64,000 nucleotides of DNA from Polytrichum commune (Eukaryota > Streptophyta > Polytrichopsida > Polytrichales > Polytrichaceae). The notes beneath the pieces were generated by a model. That model saw only the letters and a program-made list of their open reading frames with translations, was not told where the DNA came from and did not search any database. Below, piece by piece: positions 48,021 to 59,387 of this stretch; positions within the stretch are counted from its first letter, which is position 1; each line of letters starts with the position of its first letter. The stretch lies in assembly GCA_950295325.1 (NCBI GenBank), contig OX485805.1:53342758-53406757 (forward strand). Reading direction: 5' to 3'. A program made the position numbers and the translations under genes.

Positions 48021-51000
48021 TTATTCATCAGTAGTAGCACTAGACATGAAACTATCTTTTGCCTCGTCATCTATATATATTCGAGCACCTTTGCATTGCG
48101 AATTGATTTTGGAACTATAGCAAGATTCTTCATTTGGATCCGAATCTTCGAGATTCAACATTGCAATTGCAACATTCTCGGCATATGATGGGAGACGCGG
48201 GCTACGGCTTGGACTTCGTAGGAATTGTCTATGTGCCCAAAACGGGAGACATGTCCTCTTTCCAATCGTATTCCTGAAATCAAATCGATGAAACATGTAA
48301 ATAATGTGAAGAAATTAAAATGAACCAATGAATTGAATGAAACGAATGAATTGAATAAAAATTTATTGTATAAAAACTTACTCACACTCAAATTCAAGCA
48401 TCTCCTCATCCGAGAGGTCATCATCTTCTTTTGTGAGATCTTGTATATTCTCCTTAGATGACCCCTCTTTCAAAACGTTTTCCAAAAGCGGTTTCAATAT
48501 GTGCTCAAACATGTCATTATCACCCTCAAATGCAAGAAGATGTCTGCCGCATGCGCGTATTGCTAGGATAGAAGCTCCAGTGGAACATGTCAAATCAACA
48601 ACGCGTCCATTCGATGGTGTAAACAATTCAATAAGATCTTGAAAAAAAAATGCGGCAATTTTTGATATGGCCCCCTCCAAGGTCTTCCCAATTTTTGAAG
48701 AAGCATGTTTTTTTCATCCACAAAATTGAAAAGCAAGTTTTTGCTTTTCAATCCAGTGCAAAAAAAAATGGAGTTTGGTTGTCTCGTGGATTTTGTGGTA
48801 GTAAAATCCCTTACCAAGACATGAGCCATAAATGCCGGAGTCTACAAAAAAATGTAAATTGTATTAAAACTATATACAATGCAAATAACACCAAAATAAT
48901 TAAATAGAAACAATTGTGATGTGTTATACTTACGGTGTAGGTTGGAGACTCCGGATCCTTGAACACCATGTACGAATTGAGGCAAATAAAAGTCCTAAGA
49001 ACTTTCATGTTGCCGTTGTGTAAGGTTGAATTCAAAACCTTCTTGGTTTGCATATCGATAGCAGAAAATACTATGAGGACGCCATCATCAGACAAGATGG
49101 ACTTGCACAAGGACATTGTTGCAACCATCCAGTTCTTGTCATATTTATTCCAAAGAGGAATTTCAGCAGGTCTATTGGAGAGGTTGAAGTCAAGACCGTC
49201 GGGAAATTGGAGAAAAATCAAGTCAACGGCAAAGGGAGTCGGACTTCCCATGACATGAAATTCGCGATTGTCATTGAACTGAAATACCAAAACATATCAC
49301 AATATAAGACACAAAATAAAACCCAAATGAAAGTAAGAACATTAGAGAAATTACCAAAACAATAATTATACTTACGTTTTCAATAAATTCCCGCCATTGG
49401 ATCCACTCAGGAGGGCCTACATCCACCCCTTCAGACTTGTTCTTGACAGCAGTAGATCGAGCAAACGAGAGCGTGAGAAAGTTCTTCAGTATGAATAACT
49501 ATTTTCTCAAAATATCCGTTGGCGCACGATGAATAGCGTCATAGGTGCTGGAGTAATGAAATTCCAATACATCGCACGCAGACTTTGAACTTTCGCCTCC
49601 AAGTGGATTTTTATCCAAATCATTGGAAAGAACAAGCAATTTTTCATGTTGTGAAATTTCCGATTGACCTTGTATTTTGGTTTCAGGAACATATTTCCTC
49701 TTACGATGTTTTGTCTCTTTTGGTTATGGCTCTCTAAGTTTAAGCTGCACAATTTGTGCTTGCAAAATTGCAGTATCACGAGGATCCATATTTTTAGTAT
49801 CATTTATCTGACGGATTGTCTTCTCACTTGACGGACATGCATCCTTAGGACAATCAAGATACCAACCACAATCCTCATAGTGTGGGAGTGACCAATCCAA
49901 ACAAATCTCAGTAATGAACATGCATGAATCTCCTGCACCACTGCCATGCCCATTTGGGAAAAAACGAGGTTCCCCTATAACGCATTTATGTGGAATCAAA
50001 ACATATCAAAAATACCTACACACAAAAATATTGTAAGTCAAATATTCCATGACAATTTGACAAATGGAATCAAAAAAATCAAAAAAATAATAAGATTAGG
50101 TTGTACATGTATAATACGCGTTTCATAGCAAGATCAATATTAGGTTGCTCATCCCAACCGTTGTGTTTTTTGACTTTTCCGCTTTGGAATTCACGATAGA
50201 ATATTGAATTGAAAGCCGCAAACTTCCAGGTTTGAATATACTCGGAGAGAGTAGGCACATCTGCAGGCAACTGAAGAGGAGATGAAAGAATACTTTGAAG
50301 CTCTTCGATAGCCTTTTTTTCCAACTGTGCCCAATATGTAGACTTTGATAACCAATAATCAAGTGCAGAATCAGAGAAAGGCGATTTCGGGAAATACAAT
50401 GCATCTTTGTCAAATCTATTGCCATTCCAAAGCTTGAGCCATCCAACTTTGACTTCTGCATCCACATTACTGACAGCAACACGATGAAGTTTCTCTTGTA
50501 GCATTTCAGGCACCGAAAATGAACCCCAATGGTGCTTAACTTCTTCAAGGAAAGCAGAGGTAAGGTTGATGTCGGCAATCGCTAGTTGTTTCGTAAAACT
50601 AGAAGATAACATTGCACGTTTTTTGTTGACAGCTGCGGACATTTCTTTTGAAACTCCGTCTGATGTCCGTTCAAGAGGATGAGTTTCATTGTACTGGTTG
50701 AGAGCAATATCGCTAGCCTCAGCAAGTTCTTGCTGAAAAATCAAACAAAAGTCAATATTTATAAATACATATAGATGTAATGTAAAATGAAGATGAATAA
50801 ACATAAGGCACATATTAGCAATGGTAGAAGAACTTACACTGTACATGTAATCCAAAAAAATTGGTCGTGTCAAATAAAACCAAGTTTCGACGGACTTCTC
50901 CTCACATCGTTTATAATTCTTTGGATCCAGTTGCTTTCTGAAGGAAGTCAAAAGTATGGTGCCAATACTTTGCATCCGATATAAAGTATGCACCAAATTG

Positions 51001-51850
51001 GTGGATACGTGAGAATTTTCGGTTGACCTGAAAAAAACATTAAATTGATTAGATTCATGATGATATAATTTGGAAAACAAAATATAAACTAGAAATAAGT
51101 GTAAAAAAATAGGTAAGAACATTACTTTTTGATGTCATGCATAGCAGTCAACAAACTTGGAATGTCGTCAGGCTCGGCCGCCAAAATGATAGACTCCACA
51201 AAGACATGACGTTCATAATCTTCGGTATATGCGCGGTCAATATAATTTTTCCAAGCAAAAAATCTGTGATTTCCATCCCATATAAAAAATATCTTGTTCT
51301 TGTATGACGTTAATGACAAATCTGTATCGAATTGAGATTCAAACAGGGCATTGGCTTGAGCCCAATTTGGGCTCCAAGATTCGCGAACCTCATCATCCAC
51401 GAATTGAAAGTTTCCCTTAGAATCGGTGGTCGATATATAAAACACATGGTCACCATCACGATAACCATTGAAAAAATCAGCCTCCAATTTAGTAATGTCA
51501 CCCTTCAAAGCAGGACGCACAATCGGCATAGGAACCATGCGACATAAAGGTACACGCAAGCGAGCATTAGGTCCAACACGGATTGAAGAAATTGTGGAAG
51601 TGAAATTGACCTTTCATTTGTTCGTAAGCTCTCACACTTTCTCTTGATAAGTTTTATTGTCACCATCATTATCTTCATCCGAGTCAAAATCATCGAGGGA
51701 TTCATTTATTTTCTTCTTTTTCTTATTATGAAGATTTGACGATATGTCCTGATGATGATGAACTTGTTGAGATGGACGATCTTGAGTTAAAGACATTGTG
51801 GAATCATCATCAATAGAAATACGAGTCGTTCTCTCCAAATCCATTGATTG
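48021..51850 (-). pseudogene. ParB-like/N4-N6 DNA methyltransferase-like fusion gene, copy 3 (best preserved)
   Basis: Minus-strand exons: N-terminus 51844-51126 (acidic and Lys-rich start MDLERTTRISIDDDSTMSL, a frame break near 51620, then PLCRMVPMPIVRP and the ParB-like IFFIWDGNHRFFAWKNYID), 51028-50838 (NSHVSTNLVHTLYRMQ), 50732-50118 (QELAEASDIAL, long helical part), about 49974-49506 (CGWYLDCPKD, coiled coil, basic KHRKRKY), about 49500-49376, 49278-48934 (DLIFLQFPDGLDF, VATMSLCKSILSDDGVLIVF), 48845-48386 (RPWRG, VVDLTCSTGASILAIRACGR, LLAFEGDNDMF) and 48273-48021. The D-x-x-x-S-T-G block fits a SAM-binding motif; the usual DPPY is not seen (FPDG instead). One in-frame TAA near 49735. Intron positions match copies 1 and 2. 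Possible modifier of DNA in the nucleus, by family analogy only. Confidence 0.8.
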
Positions 51851-52064
51851 CTCCTAAAACACATGAAATAAGTTTCATAAATATTTCAAAACCAGTAGCA
51901 ACACATTAGCAATAAAATTACAAAAACAACAACAATAGCAAGAACAATATCAACAGAATACCACGAACACAGGGAAGAATGACAAAAATTATTCTAGACA
52001 CTGCCATTTGCATCTTTGAATATTGTACGATTAGGGTGGCCGCTCAACCCAAAATTACAAAGGC

Positions 52065-52600
52065 AGACCATGTGCCTAAACGCACAGAGTCTGTGTGTCC
52101 AACTACAGGACTACTAAAGTTGGGTGAGAGATTTGGATCGAACGACCCAAACTGTCCACGCGGTTTCGATCGAGCGACCCAAACCGCCTACAGCCAGTTT
52201 GGGTCGTTCGACCCAAACCATGCTCACAGTTTGGGTCGGTCGACCCAAACTGTCCGCAAGTTACGCCTGATTATGCGCAATTACCTAGTCATCACGAAAG
52301 TGCAAACAAACCTTGTACTGCATCTGTAGACGAGAGAGCTTGCAACGACGAGCTCAGGTCCGACAGATGAGAGAAAAAAGACTGAATGCTTTGGGGGTGT
52401 GGCAATTTATACTACTTGTCCCTGCAGCCATATTTAGAATGGCTCTTCGTGGCTCCGCATAGCCGCTAGAAAATTGCCAGCGTAGACCCTGTGCGTTAAC
52501 GCACAGGGTCTGTGCTGGCAACTTTGAGGCCATTGTGCGTTAGCGCATACACCCTGTGCGTGTGCGCATAAGGCCTGTGCGTTGACACACAGGGCCGAGA
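52065..52600. promoter_or_regulatory. Cluster of palindromes upstream of ParB-methyltransferase copy 3
   Basis: Two motif sets lie 220-750 bp upstream of the gene start. Set A: ACAGTTTGGGTCG/CGACCCAAACTGT around a 2-base spacer at 52226-52253, GTTTGGGTCG/CGACCCAAAC at 52197-52218, and two weaker versions at 52133-52185. Set B: a perfect 26-bp palindrome at 52485-52510 (half site GACCCTGTGCGTT) with degenerate relatives at 52065-52095 and 52533-52600. Function is unknown. They could be protein-binding sites or parts of a small foldback element. Confidence 0.6.
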
Positions 52601-52616
52601 CATGAATTCGATTTTT

Positions 52617-52644
52617 TTTAGGGTTTAGGGTTTAGGGTTTAGGG
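52617..52644 (+). repeat. Interstitial plant telomere-type repeat, four TTTAGGG units
   Basis: Exactly four TTTAGGG units in a row at 52617-52644. Reversed, this contains AAACCCTA, the telo-box found in many plant promoters, and it sits upstream of the minus-strand copy 3 gene. It supports a land-plant origin. Confidence 0.9.
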
Positions 52645-52985
52645 TAGATAGTCTGGAATTGGTAGATTTGCCAAAACTTGTAAATTTGGAAAAAATGCTA
52701 ATGGGGTAAAAAAAATATATATATATGCTATATTATCTAAATCTCCGTAGCTACAAATTCTTCTGATATTTTGTTTTGGTTTGGAATCATTTTCCTTTCT
52801 CATTCTTCTATATATTACCTTGTTTTGGGCCACCTCGTAAATTTTGGGTTTCGGGGCAAAAAAAAAATTAACCTATTTTGTGTCATTTTCTAACTCCTAT
52901 AACGTATTGCATGAATACTTGAGTAGACATATTTTTCATTTCTTGCATTCTAATCCCGTTTTGAATAGTTTTTTTGCTCCTACGC
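52645..52985. other. AT-rich spacer
   Basis: No gene, repeat family or RNA feature recognised up to the family G LTR that begins at 52986. Confidence 0.5.
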
Positions 52986-53961
52986 TGTCGCAACCCTTGC
53001 TAGCCCCCCCTTGACAATCTTGCCAATTTTCAATTCTAGCAAAGGTTACGAGTCGCTAACCCTTCGCATACCGCCATGCTAATGGTTAGCTCCTCTTACC
53101 CCGGACCATATAGTTCATAGGAGGGGAACCAACCCTCCTACTTTGCTTTCGGGACTCACCCCTTAATCGGTAACCCATTCCTAGATGTGGACTTCCATCC
53201 ATGGAAGTCCAATCCCATGTTGATCATCGCGTTGCCGGAGCAACACTACAACATCCCGAACCATACTAGGCAACTATGGCCTCACATTGGGCCAATGCCC
53301 ATGGAGGCCGTGCCGTTCGGCCTCGGGTGGGTGAGGCCACACCACCTCACCCATATAAGCCTCTAGGACTTCACGCGGGGCCCCTACCCCACCGTCAACC
53401 AACCTCTTGTCTCTCTACCAAGAGTTGGGGCCAAGTGGACATTTTCCCTTAGCCGCTGGGCCTAGAAGCCCCCAGCAGCTTCAGACCATCATAACTTCCT
53501 TGTATGATGTCTGATTCCAGCAACCAACCACTCCATCTTCATCTACGCTTCACGTAGATGCCGATGGACTCCTCACTTGCCCCATTCGGACAAGTATTGA
53601 GGACGTTATGCCTGTTTGAACCTTGGCAGTCCCGGGAATCACTCCCAGGCACTGCTGTAGCAGGGCGCTGTCCCGGGACAGCGCCCCACTCAAATGGCCA
53701 TAACTCCTAGCTCACACCTCCGATTGAGGTGTTCTTGAGCATTCTAGAATCACCACGCCATGAGCTACGCATAGTTCATGGCCTTACCCTAGTGCCTCCT
53801 AGTCTCCATGGGTGGGAGGCGTTCCCAACGCCCGGGGCCCTCACCCACACTAGGATCACTTGGGCCCTCTCACCAACAGCGCCACAAGTCCCGGGTGTCA
53901 CTCCGGGGTCCCCCTTGTGCCCATGCTGTTTCGGGCACTCCTCATGGACAGGTGCGCGACA
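52986..53961 (-). repeat. Family G LTR (976 bp), left of cluster
   Basis: TGTCGCAACCC at 52986 to GGTGCGCGACA at 53961. It joins gag sequence directly at 53962 instead of a polypurine tract, so it is a recombined 3' LTR or a solo LTR with lost flanks. Confidence 0.9.
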
Positions 53962-54794
53962 GACTTGGTAGCACAAAGCCACCTTCCCACACTCCGTCCG
54001 CGGCACGAACATGAATTGCCTTGGTAGGACAAACCCACCTCCCAACATTCCGTCCGCGGCACAAGTATGATTTGCTTTGGAAGCATAAAGCCACCTTTCA
54101 ACATTCCGTCCGCGGCACCAACATGTTTTGCCTAAGTAAAATGGACCAAACAATTTGCACTCATTTCTTTGGGACCTACTTTTGCTAAAGCCACTTGTGG
54201 TGATGCGCCGCCAAACTTCTCTTTGGGACCATCGGCTTCAATGCTCTTGCGAACTTGATGGTCCCAACCATGTTCTCAAGAAGCCTTGGGGACTTAAACA
54301 AGGCATCCACCACCCGCTTTTAAAACCCCACCTAAAAGGATGCATTTCTTAGAAAGCTCGTCCGTTTTAGGTGTATCCTTCATTTGTGCGTTTGAATAGC
54401 GCACATAGGCCATAAGAGGCCATGTGTGCCTCATTAGCACCAAGTTCATTTCAACATCCGAACCTTCGAAGCATCTCGAATTGAATTTCAATCCAACATT
54501 AATGCCCTCCAAGGTTTTGGGTGCATTCGGTATTCTAGGCCCCAAATGTTTTTTTTTTTTTGCGGGAGCCCTTTTCAAAGCACTCCTCCATTTTCCTTAC
54601 CAAATCCACCCTCATGCCCACCATTGTCATTAGAACCAATGGTATGGTCAAATTCCACTTGCACATGATCCTTGTTCCAATTTGAGCCTCACAACCTTTT
54701 GGAAACCCCGGGCTCACCATCATAACCCGCATTTTTGATAGCCATGTTTCCCTCAAAGTGCGAGCTCAAAACTTGGAATCCTGCTCTGATACCA
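53962..54794 (-). pseudogene. Gag remnant, left copy of cluster
   Basis: Minus strand from the primer site (54794-54783) leftward: QIGTRIMCKWNLTIPLVL, then EECFEKG, IPNAPKTLEGINVGLKF and the decayed C-terminal 57-bp repeats. A T run near 54548-54563 breaks the frame. Gag ends abruptly at the LTR boundary. Confidence 0.75.
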
Positions 54795-54796
54795 CG

Positions 54797-55770
54797 TGTC
54801 GCAACCCTTGCTAGCCCCCTTAGCAATCTTGCCAATTTTCCTTTCTAGCAAAGGTTACGAGCGCTAACCCTTCGCATACCGCCATGCTAATGGTTAGCTC
54901 CTCTTACCCCGGACCATATAATTCAAAGGAGGGGAACCAACCCTCCTACTTTGCTTTCGGGACTCACCCCTTAATCGGTAACCCATTTCTTCGATGTGGA
55001 CTTCCATCCATGGAAGTCCCATCTTATGTTGATCATCGCATTGCCGGAGCAACACTACCACAACCCGAAGCATACTAGGCAACTATGGCCTCACAATAGG
55101 CCAAAGCCCATGGCGGCCGTGCCGTTCGGCCTCGGGTGGGTGAGGCCACACCACCTCACCCATATAAGCCTCTAGGACTTCACGCGGGGCCCCTACCCCA
55201 CCGTCAACCAACCTCTTGTCTCTCTACCAAGAGTTGGGGCCAAGTGGACATTTTCCTTTAGCTGCTGGGCCTAGAACCCACTAGCAGCTTCAGACCATCA
55301 TAACTTCCTTGTATGATGTCTGATCATAACAACCAACCACTTCGTCTTCATCTACGCTTCACGTAGATGCCGATGGACTCCTCACTTGCCCCATTCGGAC
55401 AAGTATTGAGGACGTTATGCCTGTTTGAACCTTGGCAGTCCCGGGAATCACTCCCAGGCACTGCTGTAGCAGGGCGCTGTCCCGGGACAGCGCCCCACTC
55501 AAATGGCCATAACTCCTAGCTCACACCTCCGATTGAGGTGTTCTTGAGCTTTCTAGAATCACCATGCCATGAGCTACGCATAGCTCATGGCCTTACCCTT
55601 GTGCCTCCCAGTCTTCGTGGGTGGGAGGCGTTCCCAACGCCCGGGGCCCTCACCCACACTAGGATCACTTGGGCCCTCTCACCAACGGCGCCACAAGTCC
55701 CGGGTGTCACTCCGGGGTCCCCCTTGTGCCCATGGTGTTTCGGCCACTCCTCATGGAGAGGTGCGCGACA
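54797..55770 (-). repeat. Family G LTR (974 bp), middle of cluster
   Basis: TGTCGCAACCC at 54797 to GTGCGCGACA at 55770; a true 5' LTR on the minus strand because the primer site sits two bases away at 54783-54794. The right flank is pol DNA in opposite orientation. Confidence 0.92.
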
Positions 55771-57363
55771 GGATGAGCCTTGTCACGAAGCCTTTGGGGA
55801 GTTCAAGAGTAACTTCTCTTCACAACATGTTGTTAAGTTTCCGGGTTTTCATGAGCATGTTGAGGTGCACATGAAGGCGAAGGACTTTACCATTGGCGGA
55901 TGTTGATCCAAGATGGATAACCATTGCTTATAGGAGTATTAAGCTCCATGGTTGTAGAAGCTTGTCCAACTTGTGCAAGAAATGGCTATCCCAAGAATGG
56001 GATGAGCCTTGCCACCAAGTCTTTGAGGAGCTTAAGACCAAGTTCCTCTTTACCACCCGTGTTCAAGTTCGCGGAGCTTGAAAAAACCTTTTGAGGTGCA
56101 TACGGGGGGCGAGTGACTTTACCATTGGCGGATGTTAATGCAAGATGGATGGCCATTGCATATGAGAGCATGAAGCTCGATGGTTCGACTTGTGGAAGAA
56201 ATGGCTATTCCAAGAGTGGGATGATATTTGTCACGAGTTTTTGGGGAGCTTAAGACCAAGTTCTCTTCGCCGCCCGTGCTCAAGGTCGCGGAGCTTGACA
56301 AACCTTTTGAGGTGCATACGGGGGTGAATGACGTTGCCAATGGCGGATTGTTGATGTAAGATAGATGGCCATTGCATATGCGAGCATGAAGCTCGATGGT
56401 TGTCAAAGAAGACAACCAACTCATGACAAATAACTTCTTTGCGGTAGTGCATTGCTTGAAGATGTGGCGACACTAGTTGGGGTCGCACAAAGTAAAGGTC
56501 TACAAGGACAATGTGTCCTAAAAGTATTTTGACATACAAGCGCAAGTGAGCGCCAAGTCATTGCGTTGGCATGATAGCTTGGCGCTTATGAAGGTGGATT
56601 TGGTCCACAAACCGGACCGTGGAAATGTGGTGCCGGATGCGCTAAGTAGACGGGAAGAGTTCCAAGCAATGAGAACCATCCAAACCTTGTGGCTAATGTG
56701 TGCCGGCGAACGAAACTTGTGGTGCAAGACACGGGAGGGGTAAATTTACTACCCCAAAGCACAAATGTTTTTAGGTGAGCTTCGCAAGAGCAAGGTGCTC
56801 AAAGAGGTTAAGTTGGTGGACGGATTGTTCAAGTGTAAACAAAGTCGGGTGTATGTGCCACAAGGCAAGTTGAGGCTATCGGTTTTGAAGGAAGAATGTG
56901 ATAGTCCTATTGCCGGCCATAGAGGAGAAAGAAAAAACCGCCATAGAATGGTGTCATAGGGGTACCATTGGCGGTGCATAAAGAAGGATATAACCCACTT
57001 TGTGAAGGCTTGGATGAAGTGCCAAGTGAACCGAGCCTCTTACCAAAAGCAAGGCGGTTTCTTGCAACTGTTGCCTATCCCGTCGGCGCCATGGCATAGT
57101 ATGTGCATGGACTTGATCACAAGTTTGTCGGAGTTACATGGGTATGATGCCATCTTGTTGATGGTAGAGCGGTTTGCCAAGTTCGCACACATGGTGCCGA
57201 TTGTGGGAACCGCCCCCGTGTTGGAGACCGCATAGCCTTTTTCTCAAAGGATGGTTGAGGCACCACGGGTTGCCAAGAGTGATTGTGTGGGATCAAGATC
57301 CAAAGTTCACAAGTGCATTTTCAATGCAATTCTCTAAGGAGGTCGGATGAAACTAAGGTTTAC
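55771..57363 (+). pseudogene. RNase H array to integrase core, plus orientation
   Basis: Begins within the RT-connection unit (DEPCHEAFGEFKSNF), followed by further RNase H units to about 56390. Then comes the RNase H tail, well preserved at 56546-56690 (SLRWHDSLALMKVDLVHKPDR, NVVPDALSRREE), and integrase: GKLRLSVLKEECDSPIAGHR, CQVNRASYQKQGGF, MCMDLITSL, VERFAKFAHMVPIVG, and finally GLPRVIVWDQDPKF. At 57363 it stops mid-integrase where orientation flips. Several stops remain. It gives the clearest reading of the family's RNase H/integrase boundary. Confidence 0.8.
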
Positions 57364-59373
57364 CATGGAGCTTAATACTCCTATAAGCAATGGTTATCCA
57401 TCTTGGATTAACATCCGCCAATGGTAAAGTCCTTCGCCTTCATGTGCACCTCAACATGCTCATGAAAACCCGGAAACTTAACCACATGTTGTGAAGAGAA
57501 CTTACTCTTGAGCTCCCCAAAGGCTTGGTGACAAGGCTCATCCCACTCTTGGGATAGCCATTTTTTCCAACATGTTGACTAAGGTTCTAGCAACCTTAGA
57601 AAAACCATGAATGAAATGGTGGTAGTAGTTGTCTAAGCCAACAAATGACCTAAGTTTTTTTCTTGAATCAAGGGCCAATTCTCTTCTTGGATTGCCTTGA
57701 CATTCTTCATGTTCGTCCACCAACTTCCTTTGTCACCACATACCTCAAGAACTCAATCTCTCGTTGAGCAAAGTTATTTTTCACTTCTTGGCGGTAACTT
57801 TTTGGGCAACACATTGGTGAATACATCCTTGTATCTCACCAAGATCCCACCAATGTGGTTTGGAGGAGGCCCATCTTTCCTAACCTCCCCATTCATTCCT
57901 CGGAGTTGCTCCAATCGAACCACGACCATTATGTTTTCTATTTTTCATTTGGTCCATTAAGACCAAATTCAACTTGGGTCCTCCTACCATAGGAGTCCTT
58001 GTCAATTTGAACTTCAATTCTTTGCCATTATGACACATCATAATGCACCGTAAGCTCACCGGTTGCACCTCACATCTATCATTTGACTTTCAAAGTAGGC
58101 GGCCTTCACAATGATATGCATTTCATCTATTTCACATGGTGTGAAATTTTGACAAAAATCCAATGTCCCACATTGAAAGGTTACATGCATCGCGGCCTCC
58201 TTTGTCTCATGCGGTTCGTCCTTTCCAAACCGCACCTTGGTGGGCTTGCCCGCTTTATCAATCGGCAAGCCCCAACTTCCTTGTGAGTTTTGGGCTCAAG
58301 AAGGAGTGGTAGCCTCTTTGTCAACACATGAGACATTTCTCCCATTCATTGAGCCTCAAGGTACAAAAGATTTGGCCTTGGCTTAAGGCTTCTAGCCTTG
58401 CCCACAATGCCATCGTCTTACATTCGGTCCTCGGCAACTTGGCTTGGCTTGGTCCGCAAAGCCAACTTTAAACATTTTGTCCGCGGGACAAATTGGTTTG
58501 GTGCCACAAAACCAATTTCTAATAGTTTGTCCGCAAAACAAACATGTTTTGCCTTGGTAGCACAAAGCCACCTTCCCACACTCCGTCCGCGGCACAAACA
58601 TGAATTGCCTTGGTAGGACAAACCCACCTCCCAACATTCCGTCCGCGGCACAAGTATGATTTGCTTTGGAAGCATAAAGCCACCTTTCAACATTCCGTCC
58701 GCGGCACCAACATGTTTTGCCTAAGTAAAATGGACCGAACAATTTGCACTCATTTCTTTGGGACCTACTTTGGCTAAAGCCACTTGTGGTGATGCGTCGC
58801 CAAACTTCTCTTTGGGACCATTGTCTTCAATGCTCTTGCAAACTTGATGGTCCCCACCATGTCCTCAAGAGGCCTTAGGGACTTAAACAAGGCATCCACC
58901 ACTTGCTTTTAAAACCCCACCTAAAAGGATGCATTTCTTAGAAAGCTCGTCCATTTTAGGTGTATCCTTCATTTGTGCGTTTGAATAGCGCACATAGGCC
59001 TTAAGAGGCCCCGGGTGCCTCATTAGCACCAAATTCATTCCAACATCAATACCTTCCAAGCATTTCGAATTGGAATTTCAATCCAACATTAATGCCCTCC
59101 AAGGTTTTGGGTGCATTCGGTATTCTAGGCCCCAAATGTTTTTTTGAGGTGTGCGGGAGCCCTTTCAAAGGACTCCACCATTTTCCTTACTAAATCCACC
59201 ATCATGCCCACCATTGTCATTAGAACTAATGGTATGGCCAAATTCCATTTACACATGATCTTTGTTCCAATTTGAGCCTTACAACCTTTTGGAAAACCCG
59301 GGCTCACCATAATAACCCTCAGGTTTGATAGCCATGTCTCCCTCAAAGTGCTAGCTCAAAATATTGGAACCCT
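57364..59373 (-). pseudogene. Gag, protease, RT remnant and first RNase H unit, minus orientation
   Basis: Minus strand from the primer site (59385-59374): gag 59346-58750, the 57-bp repeat part 58740-58400, protease-like 58268-57960 (CGTLDFCQNFTPCEID), the RT start joined to the RT tail near 57780 (KDVFTNVLPKK, then NNFAQREIEFLRYV) with the same core deletion as the other copies, the connection block (NYYHHFIHGF) at 57640-57600, and one RNase H unit ending at 57364. Confidence 0.78.
58440..58715 (-). repeat. 57-bp tandem repeats in gag 3' region
   Basis: About five units spaced near 57 bp, marked by CCGTCCGCGGCAC or GTCCGCAAAACAAAC followed by a CTTGG..G.A.AAA.CCACCT block. 57 bp is 19 codons, so the repeat could once have been translated. 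A weaker version lies at 5930-6130 and 18430-18600, and at 53962-54130. Confidence 0.75.
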
Positions 59374-59387
59374 GCTCTGATACCAAG

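Noticed and set aside
20212-51850. Bacterial contamination or plasmid partition locus suggested by the ParB-like domain
   Set aside because: The genes have several spliceosomal introns at conserved places and are embedded in plant transposons.
52986-55770. A simple, complete family G element between these two LTRs
   Set aside because: The flanking pentamers differ, there is no pol or polypurine tract, and gag abuts the left LTR directly; it is a rearranged product.
58440-58715. CRISPR-like array
   Set aside because: Direct units without unique spacers, inside a retrotransposon gag, in eukaryotic DNA.
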